Shown piece after piece: positions 7,424 through 15,042 of a DNA stretch of 64,000 bases. The notes under the pieces were generated by a model that was given only the letters and a program-made list of their open reading frames with translations, did no database searches and was not told where the DNA came from. This DNA is from an uncultured Oscillospiraceae bacterium (GTDB lineage: Bacteria; Bacillota; Clostridia; Oscillospirales; Oscillospiraceae). Each line of letters begins with the position of its first letter. Position 1 is the first letter of the stretch. The stretch is from positions 14,470 through 78,469 of the forward strand of contig CAKTQE010000006.1 in assembly GCA_934593275.1 (NCBI GenBank). The letters are read 5' to 3'. The translations under genes and the position numbers were made by a program.

Positions 7424-8818
7424 TTAAAAGCGGAAATAGAGGAAAGGATTGTAAGACCCATCCACCAAAAAGGCGGTGCAAAGCAGCAGCACCAGGCACA
7501 TAGACCCAGGTACCACCAGGGCGGCGCACCGGGGCCACCGTTTCTGAATGCGGTCAAACCCGGCCTTGGGCAGCCCCGTGGCCCCTACAGCCGCCACCAG
7601 AAACAATAGGGCGTTGCTTCTGAGAAGATACACCGCCTCCTGGGATACCATCGGCAGCCCCCCAAGGCCCAGCATCCCCCGGATACAGCCAAAAGCCTCT
7701 TGCAGGCTCCCGGCATCAAACAGCACAAAGCCGAAAACCACCGCCAGAAGCACATAGACATGGGAAAGCAGCTTCTGCTTTTGAAGTCTTTCCAGCAGCC
7801 AAAGCTTTTCAAGAATCAGCAAGGCCCCAAAGTACAGCCCCCAGCAGATGAAATTCCAGGCCGCTCCATGCCAGAAGCCGGTGAGAAACCAGACCACCAG
7901 GATATTTCGCAGCTGGCACCACTTCCCCCGGCGGTTTCCTCCCAGGGGAATGTACACATAGTCCCGAAACCAGGTTCCCAGGGAAATGTGCCACCGCCGC
8001 CAGAACTCCGTAATGCTGCGGGATACATAAGGATGCCGAAAGTTTTCCGGGAAATGGAAGCCAAACATCCGGCCCAGGCCAATGGCCATGTCGCTGTAGC
8101 CGGAAAAATCAAAATAAATGTGCAGGGTGTAGGCGGCGGCATACATCCAGGAAAACAGGACGCTGCCGTCCTGGGTTCCATGCCAGGCGGTACAAACTTC
8201 ACCTAACAGGTTGGCAAGCAATATCTTTTTTCCCAACCCCACCAGAAACCGGCCCGCCCCCAGGCGGCAGTTTTGGGGGTTTATCCTTCTGCTTTTCAGT
8301 TGGGGGGCCACGTCTGAATACCGGACGATAGGCCCCGCGATCAGCTGGGGGAAAAAGGCCACGTAACAGGCCAAGTCTATAAAATTCCGCTGGGCCGGAA
8401 CCTGGCCCCGGTAGACATCCACCGTATAGCTCATGATTTGAAAAGTATAAAAGCTGATGCCAATGGGCAGGGCCAGCCCCAGCAAGGGCAGGTGCAGTCC
8501 AAAAAGGCTATTGATGTTTTCCAGAAAAAAGTCCGTGTACTTATAGTACACCAAAAAGCTCAGACTGGACATGACGGACAGTCCCAGCAGCAGCTTCCCC
8601 AAGCTGCTTCCCCGGGTCTTTTCCAGCCCCAGGCCGAAGAAATACCCCAGGGCCACCGCCAGAAGCATCATCAGCACCAGCTTCGGCTCCCCCCAGCCGT
8701 AAAAAATCAGGCTAAACAGGAGCAGCACCGTGTTTTTCCCCTTTGGGGGGATCAGAAAATAGCTGAGCAGCACGGCAGGGAGAAAGTAATATAAAAACGG
8801 GATGCTGGAAAAGAGCAT
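7424..8818 (-). CDS. MBOAT-family O-acyltransferase (AlgI/DltB/PatA type)
   Basis: 464 residues with roughly ten membrane helices, starting MLFSSIPFLYYFLP as usual. The family core is intact: FYTFQIMSYTVDVYRG, FFPQLIAGPIVRY, FDFSGYSDMAIGLGRMFG, FWRRWHISLGTWFRDYVYIP, and the invariant active-site His in GFWHGAAWNF near residue 318. It carries acyl groups from a cytoplasmic donor across the membrane. The AlgJ-like partner follows and a DUF4358 lipoprotein precedes it, a set typical of Clostridial polysaccharide O-acetylation loci. There is no dltA/dltC nearby, so D-alanylation is unlikely. Confidence 0.93.
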   Translation of the reverse strand: MLFSSIPFLYYFLPAVLLSYFLIPPKGKNTVLLLFSLIFYGWGEPKLVLMMLLAVALGYFFGLGLEKTRGSSLGKLLLGLSVMSSLSFLVYYKYTDFFLENINSLFGLHLPLLGLALPIGISFYTFQIMSYTVDVYRGQVPAQRNFIDLACYVAFFPQLIAGPIVRYSDVAPQLKSRRINPQNCRLGAGRFLVGLGKKILLANLLGEVCTAWHGTQDGSVLFSWMYAAAYTLHIYFDFSGYSDMAIGLGRMFGFHFPENFRHPYVSRSITEFWRRWHISLGTWFRDYVYIPLGGNRRGKWCQLRNILVVWFLTGFWHGAAWNFICWGLYFGALLILEKLWLLERLQKQKLLSHVYVLLAVVFGFVLFDAGSLQEAFGCIRGMLGLGGLPMVSQEAVYLLRSNALLFLVAAVGATGLPKAGFDRIQKRWPRCAALVVPGSMCLVLLLCTAFLVDGSYNPFLYFRF

Positions 8819-8827
8819 GGTTTTTCC

Positions 8828-9409
8828 TTATCCCTCCGCCGGGGCTTCTACCAAGAGTTCTGCCCCCAGGGCCAAGGCACTGTTCTTAAAGTCCTGAATC
8901 AGGTCGTCTGCGCCGTAGGCGGTGATCACGTAGCTTCCCTGCCGCAGTACCAGCATGGTGTCCGGGAAGCCGCACATCCAGTGGTTGGACTGGACCAAGG
9001 TCTGATAATCCTTGGCAAAGGTTTCCGCGTCCTTGCCATCCTGGAGTTCCATAACGGCGGAGCAGAACGTATTGGTATTCATCATGTGCATCAGGGTGGC
9101 TGCCTGGGGCTTTACCATGTCCATGAGGGCTTGGTCCACCAGGATTTGGTACTGGAAGCTCTCCCCATAGGTGCCGATGTCATAGGCTCCGGCCCCCTCG
9201 GTATCGTGGGCCTCGTCACCACCGGCGGCGGGGAATTCCTCGGTCATGCCGGAGGCAATGGCCATCAGCAAATCCAGGGCGGAGGCATACTGGGGGGAGC
9301 CATGAGTGGTGTCAGAGGGGGTGGTGGGGGCGGTATTGCCGCCGCACCCGGCGAAAAGTCCCAGGCACAGCAGGCCGGTCAGAATCATAGAAGCAATTTT
9401 TTTCATCAT
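8828..9409 (-). CDS. DUF4358-family lipoprotein
   Basis: About 193 residues. MMKKIASMILTGLLCLGLFAGC is a lipoprotein signal with Cys as the lipidated residue; the ATG at 9409 (or the next one at 9406) follows AAAGGA. The C-terminal half has the DUF4358 pattern, with MMNTNTFCSAVMEL and the stretch before VLRQGSYVITAYG. The biochemical role of this family is not known, but it recurs beside MBOAT and DHHW genes, as here (10-base gap to the MBOAT gene). It is likely an accessory protein of the acetylation machinery on the outer face of the membrane. Confidence 0.8.
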   Translation of the reverse strand: MMKKIASMILTGLLCLGLFAGCGGNTAPTTPSDTTHGSPQYASALDLLMAIASGMTEEFPAAGGDEAHDTEGAGAYDIGTYGESFQYQILVDQALMDMVKPQAATLMHMMNTNTFCSAVMELQDGKDAETFAKDYQTLVQSNHWMCGFPDTMLVLRQGSYVITAYGADDLIQDFKNSALALGAELLVEAPAEG

Positions 9410-9420
9410 TATTTTTCCTT

Positions 9421-9945
9421 TCAGTTGTTGGTTTCCTGCCAAACGGTCACATCGCCGGAGTCTTCCGGCTGGGCCAGCAGCAGGTATTGTTTTTCTCCTT
9501 GGGTCACCCCCAGGGAAAAGCAGTCGGCTCTATCCGGCAGGATGCACCAGAGAAACTCTGTTTTTTCCTCCAGGGTCAGGCAGGTGTGTTCCTCCCCATG
9601 AAGCACCAGGGAGGTGTTTTCCCCGGCGGTGACGGTAAGGGTGCCGTTCTTTCCCGGATCCACGGCCACAGGGATGTCCAGGGTCTCCACCGCCCGGAAG
9701 GTCATGGGAACCGGTTCCGGCTGGTAGGTCACGGTCCCACCCAGTACATTTTGCCCGTTTATCCGGACTTTTAACGGCTGGGGTCTCACAAGAGCCAGCC
9801 CCGCCACCAGTAGCCCACAGGCGGCAAGGGACACCAGGGGCCTTAAATAGAGCCGTTTTGGAGGTGCTTTGAATGTGGCCGCTTCTTCGATGTAGCGGCT
9901 GTCCAGGCCCGTGATTGCCTGGGCAATGGCATGTTTTTTATCCAT
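9421..9945 (-). CDS. Probable membrane anti-sigma factor of the acetylation operon
   Basis: 174 residues. A short cytoplasmic N-terminus (1-33, MDKKHAIAQAITGLDSRYIEEA) contains the sort of helical segment anti-sigma factors use to hold their sigma. One membrane helix spans about 36-53, and a beta-rich outer domain follows. It begins 12 bases after the ECF sigma gene, the usual place for the cognate anti-sigma. No zinc-binding anti-sigma motif (HxxxCxxC) is seen. The assignment rests mainly on topology and gene order, and the family is not recognised by name. Confidence 0.6.
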   Translation of the reverse strand: MDKKHAIAQAITGLDSRYIEEAATFKAPPKRLYLRPLVSLAACGLLVAGLALVRPQPLKVRINGQNVLGGTVTYQPEPVPMTFRAVETLDIPVAVDPGKNGTLTVTAGENTSLVLHGEEHTCLTLEEKTEFLWCILPDRADCFSLGVTQGEKQYLLLAQPEDSGDVTVWQETNN

Positions 9946-9957
9946 GGTTCCACTCCT

Positions 9958-10518
9958 TTAGAGAAAAACGTCCTGAGCGTTTAAGTATTTCCGCAGCCGG
10001 TCCCGGATACGGCTCAGCCGGGTTTTGACCTGGCCTTGGCTTAATCCCAGATCCCGGGCCATTTCTTCATAGGACTGGCAGGAAAAATACCGGCGGACAA
10101 ACAGAACCCGGTCCAGCTCCTTTTCTGTTTCCAGAAAGGCATTGAGGCTCCGGCTCAGTTCCCCGGCCCACAGGGCTTCCTCCGGGGTGTTGGGGTCCGG
10201 GATGCAGTCTGCCAGTTCCTCCAGAGAAAGGGTGAACCGTTCCCCTGCCCGCTTCTGGGCCGTCTGGGCCTGATAGCGGTTGATGGCCAGGTTGCGGATA
10301 ATTTTGGCAAAGTAAGCCCGAAGCTGCTTGGGCCGTTCCGGGGGAATGGCATTCCAAGCCCTGAGCCACAGGTCATTCAGGCACTCCTGGCTGTCCTCCT
10401 GGTTTTCCAGAATATTCCGGGCAACGCTCAGACAGTAGGACCCGTATTTTTCCTGGGCTTCCAGGATCCCCGCCTGGTCCCGGCAGAAGAAGAGTTCAAT
10501 AATGGCATGGTCATTCAT
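9958..10518 (-). CDS. ECF-type RNA polymerase sigma factor
   Basis: 186 residues. Region 2 lies at about 10-80, with DSQECLNDLWLRAWNAIPP and AYFAKIIRNLAINRYQ. Region 4 lies at about 125-180, with LDRVLFVRRYFSCQSYEEMARDLGL and a helix-turn-helix ending SQGQVKTRLSRIRDRLRKYL. I start at ATG 10518 because GGTGAGG lies 6 bases upstream, while the earlier in-frame GTG at 10530 is inside that ribosome site. It heads a five-gene operon that encodes surface-polymer acetylation proteins, which suggests an envelope-stress regulon. A -10-like GTCTAT box shared with the two other ECF operons lies just upstream. Confidence 0.92.
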   Translation of the reverse strand: MNDHAIIELFFCRDQAGILEAQEKYGSYCLSVARNILENQEDSQECLNDLWLRAWNAIPPERPKQLRAYFAKIIRNLAINRYQAQTAQKRAGERFTLSLEELADCIPDPNTPEEALWAGELSRSLNAFLETEKELDRVLFVRRYFSCQSYEEMARDLGLSQGQVKTRLSRIRDRLRKYLNAQDVFL

Positions 10519-10525
10519 AAGCGTC

Positions 10526-10560
10526 CTCACCTATATAGACAGGGAATTTTATAAAAGGTT
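10526..10560 (-). promoter_or_regulatory. Putative ECF autoregulated promoter of the acetylation operon
   Basis: Minus strand: TGTAACC (near 10561-10555), 15-16 bases, then GTCTATATAGGTGAGGA. The second part resembles GTCTATAAGAGTGAAGA and GTGTATAAGGGTGAAGA in front of the two other ECF genes in this window. A GTC-type -10 is common for ECF promoters. The -35 part is less certain. Confidence 0.45.
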
Positions 10561-10624
10561 ACAGGGTTTCAAAAAAATTTTTGCTTCCCACAGTATAGCA
10601 TAAAATACAGCCAATTGCAAAAAT

Positions 10625-10655
10625 TACCGTCTCCCGGCAGGGAGACGGTAATGCT
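10625..10655 (-). terminator. Terminator of the rpmH-jag operon
   Basis: ACCGTCTCCC and GGGAGACGGT form a 10-bp stem around GGCA, just past the jag stop codon. Confidence 0.8.
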
Positions 10656-10661
10656 TGTTCT

Positions 10662-11573
10662 TTAGCGGACGTATTCGATCACAACGCAGCGGTTGGGTTC
10701 CACACCGGTGGAATGGGTGGTGATGTTCTCCATATCCTGGAGGGCGGCGTGGATCACATGCCGCTCATAGGCGTTCATGGGTTCCAGGGTGGTGCGGCGG
10801 CGGACTTTCAGGACCTGCTGGGCTTTCTTCCGGGCATACCGGCGCAGGCTCTCCTCCCGCTTCTGGCGGTAGCTCTCCGCATCCACGTTGACCCGGATGT
10901 GGCCCTCCACTTCCCGGTTGATGGCGTAGTTGCACAGGTGCTGAATGGCATCCAGGGTATCACCCCGGCGGCCGATGAGATAACCCAGGTCCTCCCCTAC
11001 CAGGTCCACCTGATAGGTATTGCCGTTTTCTTTCCAGCAATGGGGGACGGCCTTGGAATCCATGTGGGTCAGCAAGCCTTTCAGGAACAGCTCGATTTTC
11101 TCTTCCACAGAGCCTTCCGGCGCGGCTACGTACTCCCGGGGTGCCACAGATGCCTCCCGCTGGGGCTTCGGCTCTCTGGGGGCCTTGGGCTGCTGGGGCC
11201 GGGGAGCCTTAGGGGCCTCCGGAGCTTTCTCCTGCTTGGGTGCTTCTGCCTTGGGGGCTTCCACCTTGGTATCTTCGGCTTTCACCTGGGCTTTGGGGGC
11301 TTCCGCCTTGGGGGCCACGGGCTTGGGAGCCGGGGCGGGCTTGGGCTTCCGGGAAGCAGAGGACAGAGCAACCTTGGGGGCCGCGGGTACTTCGTCCGGG
11401 GCCTCGTAGGTCACCTGGACCTTGGCAGGCTGGGCACCGAAGCCCAGGAAGCCGGACTTTGCCTGCTGCAGCACCTGAACGGAAACGCTGTCCCGATCCA
11501 GGCCCAGCTGGGCAAGGGCGGACTCGATGGCCAGATCAATGGTCTTGCCACTGGCGACAAGGGTTTTTTCCAT
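10662..11573 (-). CDS. jag: Jag/KhpB RNA-binding protein
   Basis: 303 residues in three parts. Jag_N is at 1-52 (ending KSGFLGFGAQPAKVQV). A low-complexity linker of about 95 residues follows, rich in Ala, Lys and Pro with repeated APKAEAPK-type units. Then come KH-II (EDLGYLIGRRGDTLDAIQ, about 215-235) and R3H (ending HSTGVEPNRCVVIEYVR). In other Firmicutes KhpB binds many small RNAs together with KhpA and affects cell elongation and division. It begins 3 bases after yidC, its standard neighbour. The linker is longer than in Bacillus and, being repetitive at DNA level, may vary in length. Confidence 0.93.
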   Translation of the reverse strand: MEKTLVASGKTIDLAIESALAQLGLDRDSVSVQVLQQAKSGFLGFGAQPAKVQVTYEAPDEVPAAPKVALSSASRKPKPAPAPKPVAPKAEAPKAQVKAEDTKVEAPKAEAPKQEKAPEAPKAPRPQQPKAPREPKPQREASVAPREYVAAPEGSVEEKIELFLKGLLTHMDSKAVPHCWKENGNTYQVDLVGEDLGYLIGRRGDTLDAIQHLCNYAINREVEGHIRVNVDAESYRQKREESLRRYARKKAQQVLKVRRRTTLEPMNAYERHVIHAALQDMENITTHSTGVEPNRCVVIEYVR

Positions 11574-11576
11574 GAT

Positions 11577-12824
11577 TTATTCCTCCTGGCTGTGGTGGGC
11601 GTAACGGTTGGGGTCGTAGGCACGGCCCTTGCAGTAGGGACGGTCCGCAATGCCGGAAAGAGTCTCTTTCTCTTCTTTCTCCTGGGGCAGCTGGCCCTTC
11701 TTGGCGGCATACTCCCGGGCGGCCTCTGCCTTGGCGGCAGCTTCCTGCTCCCGCTGCTGCTTCTGCAGACGCTTCTTGCTGGTATTTTCGGTAATGCCGT
11801 CAGGATTCTCGGCACGGCGCTGGGCGCGGACACGTTCTTTTTCCGCTTCCAGCTTGTCCTGCTCCATACGCCGCTTCAGGCGTTCGGCATCCTCGGCATC
11901 GTAAATCTTGCGGTAACGCTTGTTGAGGACCACATCCTCCACGGTACGGACCACGCCGCCCACAAACCAGTAAAGGGACAGGGCGCAGGGTACGGTGAAG
12001 CCGATCCACAGCATCATCAAAGGCATGGTCAGCATCATGACCTTGTTGGTCTGGGCAGCCTGGGAATTCTCCACAGCCTCTTTGTCCTGAATGCCGTCCT
12101 GATTGGTGACCAGGGAGTTATTCTGCTTCTGCATGATCAGCATAGACACCACCTGATAACCGGCAGAGGACAGGGCGATCAGCAGAGAGCCGATGTGCGC
12201 CCAGTTCCAGGCCCAGGTGGAGGCAAAGACGTTAAACTGGGGAACGGCACCCAGGTCGATGCCGATAAAGCCAAAGTTGATACCGCTCAGGGCCAGGTCG
12301 CTGATGCCGGGAACGGCAGCCTTGATGGCCTCGGCGTACTGGGGGATATACTGGGCGGCGATCATCTGGTGGTAATAGGCGTTGCCGGCGAACAGCTCCG
12401 GGTCAATGCCCTTGATGACCTCAACGATCTGGTTGGCCACCTCCAGGTTTTCGTGGAGCATGTAGACAATGGGCTGGCGCACCACGGTATACAGGGGGAT
12501 CAGCAGCAGCATGGGTACAAAGCTCCACAGGCAGCCACCGCCCATGGATACGCCTTCTTCTCTGTAAAGCTCCTGGATGGCCTGGTTCTGCCGGTTGGGA
12601 TCATCGGCATAGCGACGCTGAATGTCCTGCATTCTGGGGGTCAGACGGGACATTTTCATCATGCTCTTTTTGGACTTGGCGGTGATGGGCAGCAGCACCA
12701 GCTGCACCAGAACAGCAAACAGGATCAGAGCCATGCCGTAGTTACCGGTAACCCGGTACAGCAGCTCCATCAGGTAGCCAAAGGGAACCTGGATCACGTC
12801 CGCAATGTGGAATGACAGTAACAT
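11577..12824 (-). CDS. yidC: Membrane protein insertase YidC/SpoIIIJ
   Basis: 415 residues, starting at ATG 12824 behind AAAGGAGGAAAG. The conserved YidC core has the helix beginning YGMALILFAVLVQLVLLP, the cytoplasmic hairpin PRMQDIQRRYADDPNRQNQAIQ and the helix GGCLWSFVPMLLLIPLY. Two further helices are LIALSSAGYQVVSMLIM and MMLWIGFTVPCALSLYWFVGG. The C-terminal tail (about 315-415) is long and very rich in Glu, Lys and Arg, probably ribosome-binding. An unusually long extracellular loop (about residues 120-190) holds predicted helices. It inserts membrane proteins alone or with SecYEG. No Cys lipobox is seen at the N-terminus, unlike Bacillus SpoIIIJ. Confidence 0.95.
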   Translation of the reverse strand: MLLSFHIADVIQVPFGYLMELLYRVTGNYGMALILFAVLVQLVLLPITAKSKKSMMKMSRLTPRMQDIQRRYADDPNRQNQAIQELYREEGVSMGGGCLWSFVPMLLLIPLYTVVRQPIVYMLHENLEVANQIVEVIKGIDPELFAGNAYYHQMIAAQYIPQYAEAIKAAVPGISDLALSGINFGFIGIDLGAVPQFNVFASTWAWNWAHIGSLLIALSSAGYQVVSMLIMQKQNNSLVTNQDGIQDKEAVENSQAAQTNKVMMLTMPLMMLWIGFTVPCALSLYWFVGGVVRTVEDVVLNKRYRKIYDAEDAERLKRRMEQDKLEAEKERVRAQRRAENPDGITENTSKKRLQKQQREQEAAAKAEAAREYAAKKGQLPQEKEEKETLSGIADRPYCKGRAYDPNRYAHHSQEE

Positions 12825-12844
12825 GGACTTTCCTCCTTTGAAAG

Positions 12845-13057
12845 TCACGGCACAGGGTCGTAAAGATCTCCTTTGTAAAAGGGATGGCAGCGGGACAGAC
12901 GTTTGATCGCCAACCAGCCTCCCTTTAACGCGCCGTATTTTTGGATCGCTTCATAAGCATAGGCGGAACAAGTGGGCCGAAACCGGCACCTGGCGGGAAA
13001 ATAAGGGGAGATGCAACGGGAGTAGAAGCGGATCAGGGACAGCAGCAGTTTTTTCAC
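12845..13057 (-). CDS. yidD: Membrane protein insertion efficiency factor YidD
   Basis: 70 residues with the full family signature: [48 protein letters not shown]. It overlaps the end of rnpA by 4 bases and precedes yidC by 20, the classic order. An amphipathic N-terminal helix puts it at the membrane, where it helps YidC-dependent insertion. Confidence 0.96.
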   Translation of the reverse strand: MKKLLLSLIRFYSRCISPYFPARCRFRPTCSAYAYEAIQKYGALKGGWLAIKRLSRCHPFYKGDLYDPVP

Positions 13058-13398
13058 GGTTCATCCTCACGCAGCAGCCCCGCTTTCTGGGCCAGACGCA
13101 GGAAACTGGCGGTCAGCTTGTCAAAAGGAGCCTCCACCGCCCGGGTCCGGGCCACCACCACAATATCCCAACCGGGGGTAAACCGCTCCTCATGGAGCCT
13201 GTAAACCTCTCTCAACCGCCGGCGGGTCCGATTGCGGACCACCGCATGGCCCAGCTTTTTGCTGACGGTGATGCCCAGGCGATTTTTGCCCAGATGGTTG
13301 CGCCGGGCATACAGCACCAGGAGTCCATCGGCATAGCCCTGGGACCGGTAGAGCCGCTGAAAAATGTGGTTAAGCTTCAAACTGCTGGAAAACTTCAT
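13054..13398 (-). CDS. rnpA: Ribonuclease P protein component
   Basis: 114 residues. The family motif is present as [20 protein letters not shown] (about 47-66), preceded by NRLGITVSK. RnpA binds the RNase P RNA encoded at about 51937-52291 in this same window and lets the holoenzyme cut the 5' leader of pre-tRNAs. Gene order rpmH-rnpA-yidD-yidC-jag is standard for Firmicutes. Confidence 0.96.
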   Translation of the reverse strand: MKFSSSLKLNHIFQRLYRSQGYADGLLVLYARRNHLGKNRLGITVSKKLGHAVVRNRTRRRLREVYRLHEERFTPGWDIVVVARTRAVEAPFDKLTASFLRLAQKAGLLREDEP

Positions 13399-13504
13399 GC
13401 TTTTCTTCTCCTAAAAAGGGAGCGGGGCGAATGTGTCATTCACCCCGCTTAGCTCCCGTTTCGCTCTCGCGCGCATATTTCCTTGTGTTCACAGGGGCGG
13501 CGCA

Positions 13505-13639
13505 TCAGGCGGACAGAACCTTGCGGCCTCTTGCACGGCGGCGGGCCAGAACCTTACGGCCATTGGCGGTAGCCATTCTCTGACGGAAACCGTGGACCTT
13601 GGAACGGTGACGATTGCTGGGCTGATAGGTACGCTTCAT
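13505..13639 (-). CDS. rpmH: 50S ribosomal protein L34
   Basis: 44 residues, starting [20 protein letters not shown] at ATG 13639 behind AGGAGGTG; frames starting further upstream have no support. It is a highly basic protein buried in 23S rRNA. It is the first gene of its operon, 107 bases before rnpA. In most bacteria dnaA lies just upstream in the opposite direction, but here a CapA-like gene is there instead. Confidence 0.97.
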   Translation of the reverse strand: MKRTYQPSNRHRSKVHGFRQRMATANGRKVLARRRARGRKVLSA

Positions 13640-13735
13640 TACGGATACACCTCCTAATACGCTAAAATCATATGCTCGACAGCCAAAAAGGCCGCAGCAA
13701 CACAAATGAACAGACCACTACGGTCATGCCCGCTC

Positions 13736-13764
13736 ATTATAACCGAAAAAGCCGGGAAGGTCAA
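13736..13764 (-). promoter_or_regulatory. Promoter of rpmH-rnpA-yidD-yidC-jag
   Basis: Minus strand TTGACC (13764-13759), 17 bases, TATAAT (13741-13736); the leader to the rpmH ATG is about 90 nt. Confidence 0.8.
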
Positions 13765-13861
13765 CATTTTTTTCATATTCCCCCGGATTTTTTTCGGACA
13801 ACACCCCACAATCCGGCAAAAGCCCCGGTGCCGCCCTGTCTGGGACGGCAGGGAGACAACT

Positions 13862-14929
13862 TTATTCCTCCAAAGAAAGCTTTTGAAGCACCCGGGCGTA
13901 GTCCTCCGTTCCCTCTTTGTAGGGGGTGGGCTGGAAGTCATTTTGGGGCCTCTGGGAGCTGACACAGGCGGGAATGGGGGTCAGCGTTCCCAAAGTCACG
14001 GTGCCGTCTTTATGCCGCAGAACCTGCTGCCGCAAGATCACCGTATCCATATCCTTGGGGGAATGATTGCCCCCGAAGGAAAAATTGCCCAGGCTATAGT
14101 AGATGATACCCCCGTTGTACTCCTCCACCCGCTGCAGCACATGGGAATGGCAGCCGTAAACGATGTCCACCCCCAGGTCAATGAGCTGACGGCCCAGGTT
14201 CTCCTGGTCCGTATTGGGCCGGTAGCTGCCCTCTATGCCCCAATGAATGGCCATGACGATGAGTTCCGCTCCCTGGCGTTTCATTTCTTCCACCGCTTTT
14301 TCCACTTTCTTCACGTCTACCTGGAAAAAGCCGCCGTAGATGCCGATGTGAAGCCCGCTGTCTGTGGTGATCACCCGGTAGGTATCCTGCTCCACATAGG
14401 GAAGCTCCGCCTCCTCCAAGGCCTTTCGGGTGGACTCCACGCCCTGGATGCCGTAATCCCGGATGTGGTTGTTGGCAATGGTCACGGCCTCCACACTGCT
14501 GCCGGTCAGAATTTTTGTATAGGCCGTGGGGCCTCGGAATGCAAAACCGTTCTCCTTGATCACACAGCCCTCATCCTTGAGAACCGTTTCCAGATTTACA
14601 AAGGTGCAGTCGTCTTCCTGAAAATACTGTGCCACATTCCGAAAGGGATAGTCATAGTCTTCCCCGATCACATCGATGAAGCTGTATTTGACGCCATAGA
14701 CCCTGGCGTCACTGCCCAAGGTGCAGTCTCCCACAAAGGTTAAAAGGAATGACTCTTCATCCTCTTCCGCGGTGGGAGCCACAGGGGTGGGGCGGGAGGA
14801 TGTGGTCTTTTCTTTTGCGGGTACCGTCTGACCGCCAGAGGCCATAACCCGAAATGCAAGGGGATTTCCAGGCAGAAACGCCAGCAGAATCAAAACCAGC
14901 AAAGCTAAGAAATAAGCAACTTTTCGCAT
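13862..14929 (-). CDS. CapA/PgsA-family metallophosphatase-like protein
   Basis: 355 residues. An N-terminal membrane anchor (about 4-22) and a Pro/Thr linker precede the CapA fold: LTFVGDCTLGSD (Asp metal ligand), CTFVNLETVL, VTIANNHIRDYG (Asn-His), IVMAIHWGIEG and YGCHSHVLQ (His-x-His). These are the metal-site motifs of calcineurin-like enzymes. Relatives take part in poly-gamma-glutamate or capsule synthesis, but most are uncharacterised, and no pgsB/C genes are near. Two adjacent ATGs exist; I choose 14929, 5 bases from GGAGGG, over 14932, which is only 2 bases away. Confidence 0.85.
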   Translation of the reverse strand: MRKVAYFLALLVLILLAFLPGNPLAFRVMASGGQTVPAKEKTTSSRPTPVAPTAEEDEESFLLTFVGDCTLGSDARVYGVKYSFIDVIGEDYDYPFRNVAQYFQEDDCTFVNLETVLKDEGCVIKENGFAFRGPTAYTKILTGSSVEAVTIANNHIRDYGIQGVESTRKALEEAELPYVEQDTYRVITTDSGLHIGIYGGFFQVDVKKVEKAVEEMKRQGAELIVMAIHWGIEGSYRPNTDQENLGRQLIDLGVDIVYGCHSHVLQRVEEYNGGIIYYSLGNFSFGGNHSPKDMDTVILRQQVLRHKDGTVTLGTLTPIPACVSSQRPQNDFQPTPYKEGTEDYARVLQKLSLEE

Positions 14930-14949
14930 CATATCCCTCCATTCCAAAA

Positions 14950-15020
14950 AGCGCAAAAAAGAGCGGAATCTGTAGAAGATTCTGGTTGTTCTTACCAGAC
15001 CATCTTACCACAGATTCCGC
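14950..15020 (-). terminator. Terminator of typA
   Basis: Minus strand: GCGGAATCTG (15020-15011) pairs with CAGATTCCGC (14972-14963). An inner CTGGT/ACCAG hairpin sits in the loop and TCTTTTTTGCGCTTTTT follows. The 38-base loop with its own hairpin makes a long cruciform-capable terminator. Confidence 0.7.
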
Positions 15021-15042
15021 AGTAAATCAATCTATTTTCGGT

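Noticed and set aside
10713-12815. 700-codon frame on the plus strand
   Set aside because: It is antisense to jag and yidC. GC-rich codon positions keep it open, and no protein-like conserved motif is present.
13640-13860. Replication origin next to rpmH
   Set aside because: No DnaA boxes, no dnaA and no AT-rich unwinding region were seen.
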